The notes under the pieces were generated by a model. That model saw only the letters and a program-made list of their open reading frames with translations, made no database searches and was not told the DNA's origin. Shown in pieces: positions 1 to 8,522 of a DNA stretch of 64,000 nt. The DNA comes from Edaphobacter aggregans DSM 19364 (GTDB lineage: Bacteria; Acidobacteriota; Terriglobia; Terriglobales; Acidobacteriaceae): positions 62,001-126,000 of the forward strand of contig NZ_KN050789.1 in assembly GCF_000745965.1 (NCBI RefSeq), read 5' to 3'. Every line of letters starts with the position of its first letter. Position 1 is the first letter of the stretch. A program made the translations under genes and the position numbers.

Positions 1-1042
1 GCATGACGATGAGGTTGGTGTCGAGGGAAGAGAGGTCGTGCTCGGGCTTGATCTGGCCGCGGATGACGGCGGCGAGGTAGGCGAGCGAGTTGGACTGGTC
101 GGGTGCGAGGCTGGGGGCGGTCTTCGGGGTCTCGGAGGAGTCGCCCTTGTAGCGGGTGCGCAGATCGTAAGGGCCGACGGTGACGATGTAGCCGGTGGCT
201 CCGTAGACCTCCATGTCTTTGCGGGCGAAGGGCCAGTTCCAGGAGGGCATGAGGACGGCCTGGGCTGCGGGGTAGCGGACGATGACGGTGGCGTCGTCGT
301 CGACCTTCGGGTAGGTTCCGGGCTTGTCGGTCTGGGCGACGGCGGTGACGGAGAGGGGCGTCTGGCCGCGCATGAGGACGGTCATGAGGTCTGCGCCGTA
401 GCAGCCGAAGTCGAAGAGGGCTCCGGCGCCGTTCTGGACGGGGTCGGTGAGCCAGGGGAGCCACTCGGGGCCGACGCCAATCTCCTTGGGGCCCTCGTGG
501 CCGTCGTGAACGACGACCTTGCGGACGTCGCCGAGGTGGCCGGCCTGGGCTTCGGAGATGGCGGCGGCGTTGGAGGTGTACCAGGTGGTCTCGTAGTTGA
601 CGAGGACGTGGACGTGGTGGTCGTGCGCGGCCTGGCGGATGGCGAGGGCGTCCTCCATGGTGGTGGAGAGAGGCTTTTCGACCATGGAGCTGATGTTGTG
701 GCGGGCGGCGGCCTCGATGACGCGGCGGTGGTCCTGGATGGTGGTGTAGACGAGGACGGCGTCAGGGTGCTGGGTGGTGAGCATCTGCTCGAGGTTGGTG
801 GAGAAGAGCGCGGCGGGGAGATGGTATTGCTCGGCGTATTTCTTTGCGAGGGCGGCGTCGGGCTCGACGATGGCGACGAGCTGGGCTTCGGGGTGTTTGG
901 GGAGGGCGGAGAGGAAGCCTTTTACGTGGCCGTGGACGAGGCCGACGATGGCTACGCGGATGGGCTTGTTTTGTGGGGTCTGGGCGGGGGCGGAGATGGC
1001 GGTGACGGCGATGCAGAGGCTGGCGAGGAGAGAGAGGCGCAT
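1..1042 (-). CDS. Gfo/Idh/MocA-type oxidoreductase, exported, 3'-truncated by window edge
   Basis: Reading the minus strand from an ATG at 1042 gives 347 open codons running off the left edge, so the C-terminus is missing. The N-terminus (MRLSLLASLCIAVTAISAPAQ) is a typical Sec signal peptide. It is followed by a Rossmann beta strand (RVAIVGLVHGH) and the family's EKP motif (MVEKPLST). The family oxidises or reduces sugars, inositols or related compounds using NAD(P). A Sec-exported member is odd because the cofactor is cytoplasmic, so the export call rests only on the leader. It is followed at 1200-2555 by a Tat-type member of the same superfamily on the same strand, suggesting a two-gene sugar-modification unit. 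Substrate unknown. Confidence 0.85.
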   Translation of the reverse strand, partial: MRLSLLASLCIAVTAISAPAQTPQNKPIRVAIVGLVHGHVKGFLSALPKHPEAQLVAIVEPDAALAKKYAEQYHLPAALFSTNLEQMLTTQHPDAVLVYTTIQDHRRVIEAAARHNISSMVEKPLSTTMEDALAIRQAAHDHHVHVLVNYETTWYTSNAAAISEAQAGHLGDVRKVVVHDGHEGPKEIGVGPEWLPWLTDPVQNGAGALFDFGCYGADLMTVLMRGQTPLSVTAVAQTDKPGTYPKVDDDATVIVRYPAAQAVLMPSWNWPFARKDMEVYGATGYIVTVGPYDLRTRYKGDSSETPKTAPSLAPDQSNSLAYLAAVIRGQIKPEHDLSSLDTNLIVM

Positions 1043-1096
1043 TCGTTTTGGACTCGGGTTGTCAAGTTAGGTTGTAGCGGCTAAGAGCAGACGGCA

Positions 1097-1153
1097 GATC
1101 CTTCGACTACGCCTCCCGCGATAAGGCTGCGGGAGGCTTCGCTCAGGATGACA
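1097..1153. repeat. Dispersed palindromic repeat (TTCGCTCAGGATGACA-type) with internal hairpin
   Basis: The gap between the first two oxidoreductase genes holds a CTTCGAC...CTTCGCTCAGGATGACA block. Its core is a 9-bp inverted repeat (GCCTCCCGC at 1111-1119, GCGGGAGGC at 1129-1137). The terminal TTCGCTCAGGATGACA recurs at about 46406-46421, so this is one member of a dispersed intergenic family. It could also act as a transcriptional barrier between the two minus-strand genes. Confidence 0.6.
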
Positions 1154-1199
1154 CTTTCATTTGTTTGCAATGTCACCCTCTGATCATCTGCTGCGTGTC

Positions 1200-2555
1200 T
1201 TACCCGATCTTCATGGTGTCGGGGTTCCATTTCATGATCTGGCCCTTCTCGACGCTGAGGTTGCTGAGGAGGGCGGCCCCGGCGGCGCGGAAGCCGAAGG
1301 TTGCGTCCTCGACGGGCTGCTGACGGCTGCGGACAGACTTGAAGAAGTTTCGGAAGTGGTCCACGTTGTCGGTGTAGCCGTGCGGGGCCGAGAACTTCTC
1401 GATAGCGGGGTAGGTTGGGCCGGTCGGCGGAGTGTCGGGGTACTTCTGGCGGTATTGCTTGAGGTAGGCCTCCTGCTCGGCGAGGGAGAAGGTGGTGATG
1501 GTGTAGCCGGGGTCCTTCTCGCGCGGGGCTCGCATGACGGAGACGGTCTGGCCTGCGATCTCCATGGTTCCCTCTGATCCGGTGAAGAGAAAGCCTTCGC
1601 TTTCTTCGCCTCCGTCGACAAAGTTAACGCGAAGGCTGAGGTTGAAGCCCTGCGGGTAATCGAAGAGAGCGAGGAGGACGTCGTCGGCGTCGCGGCCGTC
1701 CTTCCAGTATCGGAGGCCACCGGTGGCCATGGCTCGGGTCGGACCGTTGGAGCCGGTGATGAAGTGCGTTCCGCTGAAGAGGTGGACGAAGAGGTCGCCG
1801 GCAACACCGGAGCCGTAGGCGGACCATTTGCGCCACTGGAAGAAGTGCTCGGGGTTCCAGGCGATCTTGGGGGCGGAGCCGAGGAAACCGGGCCAGTTGC
1901 AGGTCTCCGGGCTGGCGTCGGTGGGGATGGTGTAGTTCCATGCGCCGAGCGAGGAGTTGCGGTCCCAGCGGGCGGAGACCATGTTAAGTTGGCCGATGGC
2001 TCCTGAGGCGAGGAGTTCTTTTGCTTTAGCGTAGGCGATGGAGCTGACGCGCTGGCTGCCGACCTGGAGGATGCGGTTGGTGGATTTGGCGGTCGAGATG
2101 ATCTCGGGGCCGTCAGGGTAGACGTGGATCATCGGCTTTTCGAGGTAGACGTCCTTGCCGGCTTTCATGGCGTCGACGGCGGCGGTCTTGTGCCAGTGAT
2201 CGGGGGTGGCGATGAGGACGGCGTCGACGTCGGGGCGGGTGAGGATCTCGCGGTAGTCGCGGGTGGTGAAGAGATCTACGTTATTGGCAGTGCCGGTGCC
2301 CCAGAGTTCTTTGCAGTGGGTGAGACGGCCGTCGTAGCAATCGGCGACGGCGACGAGCTTGACGCCGGGAACCTGGAGGGCGAAGCGCGTGTCGCCCTGG
2401 CCCTGGATTCCAGCTCCGATGAGGGCGAGATTGATGTTGTCGTTGGGAGAGCGGGGAGTGGGGGTCTGATCCGGTTCGACGGCGAGGACGTGAAGGCTGG
2501 TGGCGGCGGCGGCGAGGCTTGCGGTCTTGAGGAAGGTTCTGCGATCGAGGCTCAT
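1200..2555 (-). CDS. Tat-exported Gfo/Idh/MocA family oxidoreductase
   Basis: The protein is 451 aa from the ATG at 2555, which sits a few bases behind GGAG; an in-frame ATG at 2591 would add 12 residues before the Tat motif and is less likely. The N-terminus has a twin-arginine signal (DRRTFLKTASLAAAATS) ending near AVEP. Then come the nucleotide-binding strand (NLALIGAGIQGQG), the second strand ending in D (VAVADCYD) and the EKP motif (VYLEKPM). Residues from about 170 form the C-terminal alpha/beta domain. Tat export would carry the folded protein with bound NAD(P), as in glucose-fructose oxidoreductase-type enzymes. Substrate is not readable from sequence. It shares strand and superfamily with the neighbour ending the window. 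Confidence 0.88.
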   Translation of the reverse strand: MSLDRRTFLKTASLAAAATSLHVLAVEPDQTPTPRSPNDNINLALIGAGIQGQGDTRFALQVPGVKLVAVADCYDGRLTHCKELWGTGTANNVDLFTTRDYREILTRPDVDAVLIATPDHWHKTAAVDAMKAGKDVYLEKPMIHVYPDGPEIISTAKSTNRILQVGSQRVSSIAYAKAKELLASGAIGQLNMVSARWDRNSSLGAWNYTIPTDASPETCNWPGFLGSAPKIAWNPEHFFQWRKWSAYGSGVAGDLFVHLFSGTHFITGSNGPTRAMATGGLRYWKDGRDADDVLLALFDYPQGFNLSLRVNFVDGGEESEGFLFTGSEGTMEIAGQTVSVMRAPREKDPGYTITTFSLAEQEAYLKQYRQKYPDTPPTGPTYPAIEKFSAPHGYTDNVDHFRNFFKSVRSRQQPVEDATFGFRAAGAALLSNLSVEKGQIMKWNPDTMKIG

Positions 2556-2654
2556 GGGGCTCCGGGTCCTAGGTTTCAGCGCACGCGGCAAAAAAAGATG
2601 GCCGCGAACTGAAAGTATGGGATTCTGAAGCCTCTGTAAAGGCCGGGTAGGTGC

Positions 2655-4052
2655 TCAGGTGGTGACGACAGGGAGTTTCGCGGCCTCCCACGCTGCGATT
2701 CCGCCGGCGAGTTCGATGACGTTGGTGATGCCGTGAAGGCCGAGGATGCTGGCGGCGATGGAGGAACGATAGCCTCCGGCGCAGTGGACGGCGATGCGGC
2801 GATCGCGAGGCACCTGATCGAGGCGCTGCTGGAGCTGCGAGAGAGGAAGATTGATGCCGCCGGCGAGGTGGCCGGAGCTCCATTCGCCGGGGGTGCGGAT
2901 GTCGATGACGAGGGGTGGATGCGGAGAGGCGAGCTCTTCGGCGAGCATGAGCGGGCTGACGCGCTGAGTGGAGTGGACGAGCTCCGGCCGCGTGGCGAGG
3001 GCCTCCATCCCGCTGCGCAGATAGCCTTTGATCTGGTCGAAGCCGATGCGGCCGAGGCGTAGGGCGGCTTCCTGCTCGCGGCTGGGCTCGGCGATGAGGA
3101 CGATGGGGCGGGTGGGATCGAGGGTGGTTCCGGCCCAGGTGGCGTACTGGCCGCCGAGGCCGATGTTGATGCTTCCGGCGAGGTGGCCCTTGGCGTAGTC
3201 GGCGGCTTCGCGGACGTCGAGGAGTTGCGAGCCGGCGTTGCCGAGGGTGAGGACTTCGTCGAGGGAGAGCGGGTTGAGGACCTGTTCGAGCGTGTGGTCG
3301 AGCGTGGGGCGCTCGCGGGTGTTGAGGATGGCGTCGTAGGTGAAGTAGGCGGGGGCGTCGGGCTGATCGGCGGTGACGATGCGGATGAAGTCGTCCTTCG
3401 ACATGGGCTGGAGGGCGTAGTTGAAGCGGCGCTGCTCGCCGAGGGTGGAGACGGTGTCGGAGGAGAGATGCTTGCCGCAGAGCGAGCCGGCTCCGTGTGC
3501 GGGGTATACGAGGGTCTGGTCGGGGAGGGGAAGGAGCTTGTTGTGGATGGAGTCGTAGAGGTGCCCGCCGAGCTGCTGGGCGGTCCAGCCGAGCGAGGCG
3601 CGGAGGTCGGGTCGGCCGACGTCGCCGATGAAGAGGGTGTCGCCGGTGAGGACGGCGTAGGGCTTGTCTGCGGACTGCGCGAGATCGAAGACGAGAATGG
3701 AGATGGACTCGATGGTGTGGCCGGGGGTCTCGAGGACCTGGAGACGGAGGCCGGGGAGCGAGAGGGTGTCGCCGTCCTTCATGGGGACGAAGGCGTACTC
3801 GGCCTTGGCCTGCGCGCCGAGACGGATGTCGGCTCCGCAGCGGTCGCGCAGCTCGAGGTGGCCGGCGAGGAAGTCGGCGTGGAAGTGAGTGAGAAAGACG
3901 TGGCGGATCGTCACGCTGAGTTGCATGGCGTCGTCGAGGTACTGCTGGATGTCGCGCTGGGGATCGACGACGATGGCGGTGTGGCTGGCCTTGTCGGCGA
4001 TGAGATAGGAGGCGTGGGCGAGACAGCCGAGGTAGTACTGCTTGAGGAACAT
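2655..4052 (-). CDS. MBL-fold hydrolase with two rhodanese domains (persulfide dioxygenase-like)
   Basis: A 465-aa cytoplasmic-looking protein. Residues 1-210 are a metallo-beta-lactamase fold with THFHADFLAGH (H56, H58, D60, H65), ETPGHT (H112) and GDTLF (D138), matching the ETHE1/Blh persulfide dioxygenase group. Residues 265-350 form a first rhodanese domain in which the position of the active-site Cys is degenerate (LIAEPSREQE), so it is probably non-catalytic. Residues 365-465 form a second rhodanese domain with an intact loop CAGGYRSS (C424). The likely role is oxidation or transfer of sulfane sulfur such as glutathione persulfide. It lies 32 bp downstream of the nucleoside transporter on the same strand, possibly co-transcribed. 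Confidence 0.88.
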   Translation of the reverse strand: MFLKQYYLGCLAHASYLIADKASHTAIVVDPQRDIQQYLDDAMQLSVTIRHVFLTHFHADFLAGHLELRDRCGADIRLGAQAKAEYAFVPMKDGDTLSLPGLRLQVLETPGHTIESISILVFDLAQSADKPYAVLTGDTLFIGDVGRPDLRASLGWTAQQLGGHLYDSIHNKLLPLPDQTLVYPAHGAGSLCGKHLSSDTVSTLGEQRRFNYALQPMSKDDFIRIVTADQPDAPAYFTYDAILNTRERPTLDHTLEQVLNPLSLDEVLTLGNAGSQLLDVREAADYAKGHLAGSINIGLGGQYATWAGTTLDPTRPIVLIAEPSREQEAALRLGRIGFDQIKGYLRSGMEALATRPELVHSTQRVSPLMLAEELASPHPPLVIDIRTPGEWSSGHLAGGINLPLSQLQQRLDQVPRDRRIAVHCAGGYRSSIAASILGLHGITNVIELAGGIAAWEAAKLPVVTT

Positions 4053-4076
4053 GCCGCCATCTTAGAACAGGCGGCA
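4052..4076. promoter_or_regulatory. Inverted repeat overlapping the start codon of the MBL-rhodanese gene
   Basis: TGCCGCC (4052-4058) and GGCGGCA (4070-4076) are perfect complements separated by 11 bases. One arm touches the ATG of the downstream gene at 4052, so in the mRNA the stem would bury the initiation region. It could be a translational control hairpin or a weak intercistronic attenuator after the transporter gene; there is no U-tract. Confidence 0.35.
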
Positions 4077-4084
4077 ACGTTGGC

Positions 4085-5323
4085 CTATCGGATGAGCATG
4101 GAGACGATCGAGGCGGACATGAGATTGGCCATGGTTCCGGCGAGCATGGCGCGGAGGCCGAGCTGGGCGAGGTCGTTGCGGCGGTTGGGGACGAGGGCGC
4201 CGATGCCTCCGATCTGCATGCCGATGGAGCCGATGTTGGCGAAGCCGCAGAGGGCGAAGGTGGCGATGGAGAAGGTTCGCGGAGCGAGCTGGGATTTCTG
4301 GAGGCCGAGCTGGGTGTAGGCGACGAACTCGTTGAGGACGGCGCGCGTTCCGAGGAGGTTGCCGATGGCAGGGGCCTCGCGCCAGGGGATGCCGATGAGC
4401 CAGGCGGCGGGCGCTCCGATGACTCCGAGGACGGAGTTGAGGGAGTGGGGGAACGGGATGTGCCCGTGAGCCCAGAGGAGGTTGGAGGTTGCGAGCATCA
4501 TCGCATTGAGCAGGCCGACGAGTGCGAGGAAGCTGATGAGCATGATGGCGACGTTGAAGGCGAGCTGGCCTCCGTCGATGGTGCCGCGAGCGATGGCGGC
4601 GATGAAGTTGACGCTCTTGTGCTCTTCACCGGGTGGCATGGTGACGGTTCCTGCGGTCGCGGGAACCTCGGTCTCGGGGACGAGCATTTTTGAGACGAGG
4701 ATGGTTCCGGGGGCGGTCATGATGACGGCGGAGAGGAGGTCCTGCGCGTTGATGCCGAAGCTGATGTAGGCGGCCATGATTCCGCCGGAGACGTGGGCCA
4801 TTCCGGAGGTCATGATGGTCATCAGTTCGGAGCGGGTGGCTCCTGCGAGGAAGGGACGGATGGTGAGGGGGGCTTCGGTCTGGCCCATGAAGATGGAGGC
4901 GGCGACGTTGGTGGACTCGGCGCCGGAGGTTCCCATGGTGCGCTGCATGATCCAGGCGACGATGCGGATGACCTGCTGCATGAAGCCGATGTGGTAGAGC
5001 AGGGCGAAGAACGCGGAGATGAAGATGATGGTGGGGAGAACAGCGAAGGCGAAGACGGCGAGCGGATTGCCAGGAGTTCCGAGGGGCCCGAAGACCATGG
5101 AGGAGCCTTCGACGGCGTGGCCCAGCAGAGCGGTGACGGCGTTCGAGGCGGTGTGGAGGATGATCTGGCCGAAGGTCCACTTGATGACGAGGATGGCGAA
5201 GAGGATCTGGAGGCCGAGTCCCCAGGCGACGGTGCGCCAGCGGATGGCGTTGCGGTTGGTGGAGAAGGCGTAGGCGAGCGCGAGGAAGACAATGAGTCCG
5301 AGCAGTCCGGTAAATCGATACAA
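4085..5323 (-). CDS. Concentrative nucleoside transporter, CNT/NupC family
   Basis: 412 aa with many hydrophobic segments. The middle and C-terminus carry CNT family hallmarks: the GQTEAPLTIRPF loop, FISFGINAQDLLSAV-like helices and the region with GTRAVLNEFVAYTQL, followed by a C-terminal helix rich in G and S (CGFANIGSIGMQIGG). CNT proteins import nucleosides with H+ or Na+ across the inner membrane. Length matches bacterial NupC (about 400). An MBL-rhodanese gene follows after 32 bp. Which nucleosides it takes cannot be told. Confidence 0.93.
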   Translation of the reverse strand: MYRFTGLLGLIVFLALAYAFSTNRNAIRWRTVAWGLGLQILFAILVIKWTFGQIILHTASNAVTALLGHAVEGSSMVFGPLGTPGNPLAVFAFAVLPTIIFISAFFALLYHIGFMQQVIRIVAWIMQRTMGTSGAESTNVAASIFMGQTEAPLTIRPFLAGATRSELMTIMTSGMAHVSGGIMAAYISFGINAQDLLSAVIMTAPGTILVSKMLVPETEVPATAGTVTMPPGEEHKSVNFIAAIARGTIDGGQLAFNVAIMLISFLALVGLLNAMMLATSNLLWAHGHIPFPHSLNSVLGVIGAPAAWLIGIPWREAPAIGNLLGTRAVLNEFVAYTQLGLQKSQLAPRTFSIATFALCGFANIGSIGMQIGGIGALVPNRRNDLAQLGLRAMLAGTMANLMSASIVSMLIR

Positions 5324-5414
5324 AGAGGGGCTCTCCTACGGATAGGCGAATGAGTGTGTTGCATGAGTGTAACGGGTGGGGCACGCTGGGGCCAGAGAGT
5401 TGTATGGATCTGCG

Positions 5415-6725
5415 CTAGGCGCCGTGCTGGAGGCTGCCGACGTGGGGTCGGCGGAAGCGGCCGCTGGCGGTGAGGGCTGGGACGCTGTCGAGGCGGATGT
5501 GGCGCAGCGGGGTGCGGGCCTGCTTGACGGAGTACATGCGGAGGTCGGCGATGCGGAGCAGGCGGGTGGCGTCGCCGGCGTCCTCGGGATAAATGGCAAT
5601 GCCGATGGACGCTGAGACGTTGAGGGGATGGCCCTCGAGGATGAAGGGCTCCTCAACGGCTTCGCGGATGGTGTCGCGGAGTTGCTCGACGGACTGCGAG
5701 TGGGCGGGATCGCAGGTGAGCAGGGTGAATTCGTCGCCGCCGAGGCGGGCGAGGGTATCGAACCCCTCGACGCGCTCGCGGAGGGAGTGGGCGACATGGC
5801 GGAGAAGCTGGTCGCCGGCGTGGTGGCCGAAGGTGTCGTTGATCTGCTTGAAGCCGTCGAGATCGAGCATGAAGAGAGCGAGGGAGGAGCTTTCGCGGCG
5901 GCAGCGATCGAGCGCGGCGGCGAGGCGGTCTTCAAAGGAGCGGCGGTTGGGCAGGCCGGTGAGCTCGTCGTGATGGGCGAGCCAGCGGTTGCAGGAGACC
6001 TGCTCTTCGAGCATGACGAGGATCATGCCGATGGAGATGAGGGACTTCTGCATATTCCAGATGTGGGACGCGATGTCGGCGTAGGTGCGGTAGTGGACGA
6101 TGAAGGGATGGAAAAAGAAGAAGAAGGCCCAGATGGAGAACCCGGTAACGATGGCGAGCCGGCCGGTGCCTCGGGGCAGGCGGCGGTAGAAGTTGATGGT
6201 GGCGATGGCGTACACGGCGCCGAGGCTCCAGTAGACGGCCTCGCGGTACTTCCCGAAGGAGACGAGCACAGCCATGGCCGTCCAGCCGAGGGTGGAGATG
6301 ATGGCGCGCGGCCAGCTCTTTCGCAGGGTGAGCGAGGTTGTTACGCCGAGGATCAGTCCCAGAGTGATGGCAGGAAGGAACGCGCCGGGTCGAAAGAGAT
6401 GCAGGCCGTAGACGGTGTTGACGGCGAGCAACGGGATGGAGTTGAGGGCGAGGTAACGCAGGCGGCTGGGATCGGAGTACTCGCCCGAAGCCCAGATGAA
6501 GACGATGCCGGCAAGGAGGTAGCAGTCGATGACGATGGTGTGGAGGATGGTGCTGGGCAGGCCGGTCGGGGCGTAGAAGATATGCGCGACCGATTCAATG
6601 AGGGTGAAGAAGAGGCCAAGGAGCCAGAGGTCCGCCTTCTCGTGGGGGTGGCGGTGGCGCAGCAACAGAAGGATGACGATGAGGATCGTCAGGGCCAGTA
6701 GATCGGGGAGAAAGGCATAGTTCAT
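5415..6725 (-). CDS. Membrane-bound diguanylate cyclase (GGDEF domain)
   Basis: 436 aa from the ATG at 6725, which directly precedes the first membrane helix; in-frame ATGs at 6770 and 6833 exist but would add a polar leader. Residues 1-235 contain about seven hydrophobic helices forming an unnamed sensor region. Residues 245-420 are a GGDEF domain with DELTGLPNRRSFE, DLDGFKQINDTFGHHAGD and RLGGDEF (329-333), so the active site for making cyclic di-GMP from two GTP is intact. The product-inhibition I-site (RxxD) is not conserved: the corresponding stretch is EGFD. It sits between a nucleoside transporter and an acid phosphatase, all on the minus strand but with gaps above 90 bp. Confidence 0.92.
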   Translation of the reverse strand: MNYAFLPDLLALTILIVILLLLRHRHPHEKADLWLLGLFFTLIESVAHIFYAPTGLPSTILHTIVIDCYLLAGIVFIWASGEYSDPSRLRYLALNSIPLLAVNTVYGLHLFRPGAFLPAITLGLILGVTTSLTLRKSWPRAIISTLGWTAMAVLVSFGKYREAVYWSLGAVYAIATINFYRRLPRGTGRLAIVTGFSIWAFFFFFHPFIVHYRTYADIASHIWNMQKSLISIGMILVMLEEQVSCNRWLAHHDELTGLPNRRSFEDRLAAALDRCRRESSSLALFMLDLDGFKQINDTFGHHAGDQLLRHVAHSLRERVEGFDTLARLGGDEFTLLTCDPAHSQSVEQLRDTIREAVEEPFILEGHPLNVSASIGIAIYPEDAGDATRLLRIADLRMYSVKQARTPLRHIRLDSVPALTASGRFRRPHVGSLQHGA

Positions 6726-6948
6726 GAAAGATCCGTGCTTTCTTCTGCTGGCAGGCTTGAGTATCGACATTAAAACGGGGCCCCGGGGTGAGCCTGCCGA
6801 TTCGAGTGACGCTTGCCCACCATTATCGGGCATGGTGAGACCGATGTGGCGAAGATTTTGTCTTCCCGAGGTAAAGAAGGGCCTGACTATGACCGAAGTG
6901 CTGCCTGGAGTTAGTTTGTGCCCGATTTGTGAGGAGCAGCCTTGAACT

Positions 6949-7785
6949 CTATGGGAGGAAGTAGAAGGGATTGGGGAGCTTTACGCTGACCTCGGCTGAG
7001 GGAGTGCCGTTAAGGTCGCTCCACTGGTCGCCGACGCTGAGGATGATGCGGTGGTCGGCGGCGATTTTGGCGCGCTCGCTGGACTTGTAGTAGGTGGTGT
7101 CCATGGTGAGTTCCTCGTTGTTGCGGAGGATCAGGCCGTTCCAGTTGTTATAACCGGCGAGGTGGAGGTTGCGGACCGTAGCTTCGTACTGGTTATTCGC
7201 GCGGCCGGTAATGAAGAAGACGCTGACGCCAGCGGCGATGGCATCGTTGTAGAGCTGGAGCGTTCCGGGGATGGCGATAGATGCCTCCGTGGAGACGAGG
7301 TACCGATTGTACTGGTCGGCGATGTAGTCGAACCCCTCGCGCTTGAGCTCGCAGTAGTTGGACAGGCTGGTCTCGTCGATGTCGAGGACCATCGCCAGAT
7401 TTTGGTTGGGCTTGCGTGTGGCGACGAGGCGCTTGAGCTCAGCGCGCGCGCGGTTCAGTTGGGACTGAAGGTCGCGCCAGTAGCAGTGGGCGGAGTCGGC
7501 GCAGTTGGCATACTCCATGAGTTGATAGCGAAGAATGCTGATGTTTTCGAGCTCAGGGGCGGAGAGGAAGTCTCTGCGCTGCCGGCTGGTCTCGACGATG
7601 GTATTGGCCTCGGCCGCGGTGATGCCGGGCTTCTGGTCGTGGGAGCCGGGTGTGTGCGGCGGATCGGGCTTGTCCTGCGACGCCTTGCAGACAACCGGAA
7701 TCGTGTAGGCTTTGCCGTCTTGCGCGATACCTGCAGTGGAGATCTGGCATAGGGCCGCGATGAGAATCAGAAGTCTGCAGGTCAC
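6949..7785 (-). CDS. Secreted HAD-family acid phosphatase (class B/C, subfamily IIIB)
   Basis: 278 aa. A Sec signal peptide (LLILIAALCQISTAGIAQ) predicts periplasmic location. HAD motif I is VLDIDETSLSN (D135 nucleophile, D137 acid/base), motif II is FFITGR (T193), motif III lies around K240, and motif IV is VGDQWSDL (D253, D257). This is the plant-acid-phosphatase/P4-lipoprotein-like fold that removes phosphate from nucleotides or sugar phosphates. There is no lipobox, so it is probably soluble. It could salvage nucleotides together with the CNT transporter nearby, which is inference. Confidence 0.88.
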   Translation of the reverse strand: MTCRLLILIAALCQISTAGIAQDGKAYTIPVVCKASQDKPDPPHTPGSHDQKPGITAAEANTIVETSRQRRDFLSAPELENISILRYQLMEYANCADSAHCYWRDLQSQLNRARAELKRLVATRKPNQNLAMVLDIDETSLSNYCELKREGFDYIADQYNRYLVSTEASIAIPGTLQLYNDAIAAGVSVFFITGRANNQYEATVRNLHLAGYNNWNGLILRNNEELTMDTTYYKSSERAKIAADHRIILSVGDQWSDLNGTPSAEVSVKLPNPFYFLP

Positions 7786-7853
7786 GTGGTTCTCCGGGAG
7801 TGCTCTGAGGATACCTATGGATTGCGCGGGCCGGGGGAGATGTAGCGACGATT

Positions 7854-8429
7854 CTAGAGGGGTGCGTCCTCGGGGAATAGGCGGATGTCTTCGACGCCGC
7901 GGTAGCGCTCGGCGTAGTCCATGCCGTAGCCGATGACGAAGCGGTTGGGGATCTTGAAGGCGACGTAGTCGGCCTCGATGGGGACGAGGCGGCGGTCGGG
8001 CTTGTCGAGGCAGGTGGCGATCTTGAGCGAGGCGGGCTTGTGCTGGAGCATGAGGCCGCGGAGGTAGTTGAGGGTAAGGCCAGTGTCGAGGATGTCCTCG
8101 ACGAGGATGACGTGCTTGCCCTCGATGGGGTTGTCGATGTCCTTGATGAGCTTGACGGCTCCGGAGGAGACGCGGGCGCGGCCGTAGGAGGAGACGGCGA
8201 CGAAGTCGAAGGTGTTGTCGACCTGGATGGCGCGGGCGAGATCTGCGAGGAAGATGGCCGCGCCTTTGAGGACGCCGATGAGGACGATGGACTGGCCCTC
8301 GTAGTCGGCCGAGATCTGAGCGCCGATCTCGCGGGTGCGGTCGGCAATCTGTTGTCTGGTGAGGAGGACCTCCATGGTCTCGGGGGCAGGGAAGAAGGCT
8401 GTGGGTGCGGGCGCGGTGCTAGGTGGCAT
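7854..8429 (-). CDS. hpt: Hypoxanthine phosphoribosyltransferase
   Basis: 191 aa from the ATG at 8429; a second ATG at 8375 would give 173 aa, close to the usual length, and the first 18 residues are a low-complexity Pro/Ala stretch, so the true start may be the inner one. The PRPP-binding loop is clear (LVEDILDTGLTL, residues 109-120), as are GVLKGA near residue 52 and the C-terminal FVIGYGMDYAERYR. It converts hypoxanthine or guanine plus PRPP to IMP or GMP in purine salvage. It is divergent from lgt with a 93-bp gap. No signs of transfer. Confidence 0.94.
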   Translation of the reverse strand: MPPSTAPAPTAFFPAPETMEVLLTRQQIADRTREIGAQISADYEGQSIVLIGVLKGAAIFLADLARAIQVDNTFDFVAVSSYGRARVSSGAVKLIKDIDNPIEGKHVILVEDILDTGLTLNYLRGLMLQHKPASLKIATCLDKPDRRLVPIEADYVAFKIPNRFVIGYGMDYAERYRGVEDIRLFPEDAPL

Positions 8430-8522
8430 AAAGGCAGGGTATCGCGAAGATCGGGCGCAGGCCAAGCGGCACGCCGGATAATGGGCTGTGGCGGACGGTA
8501 CACTGAAGAAGAAGCGAGGACT

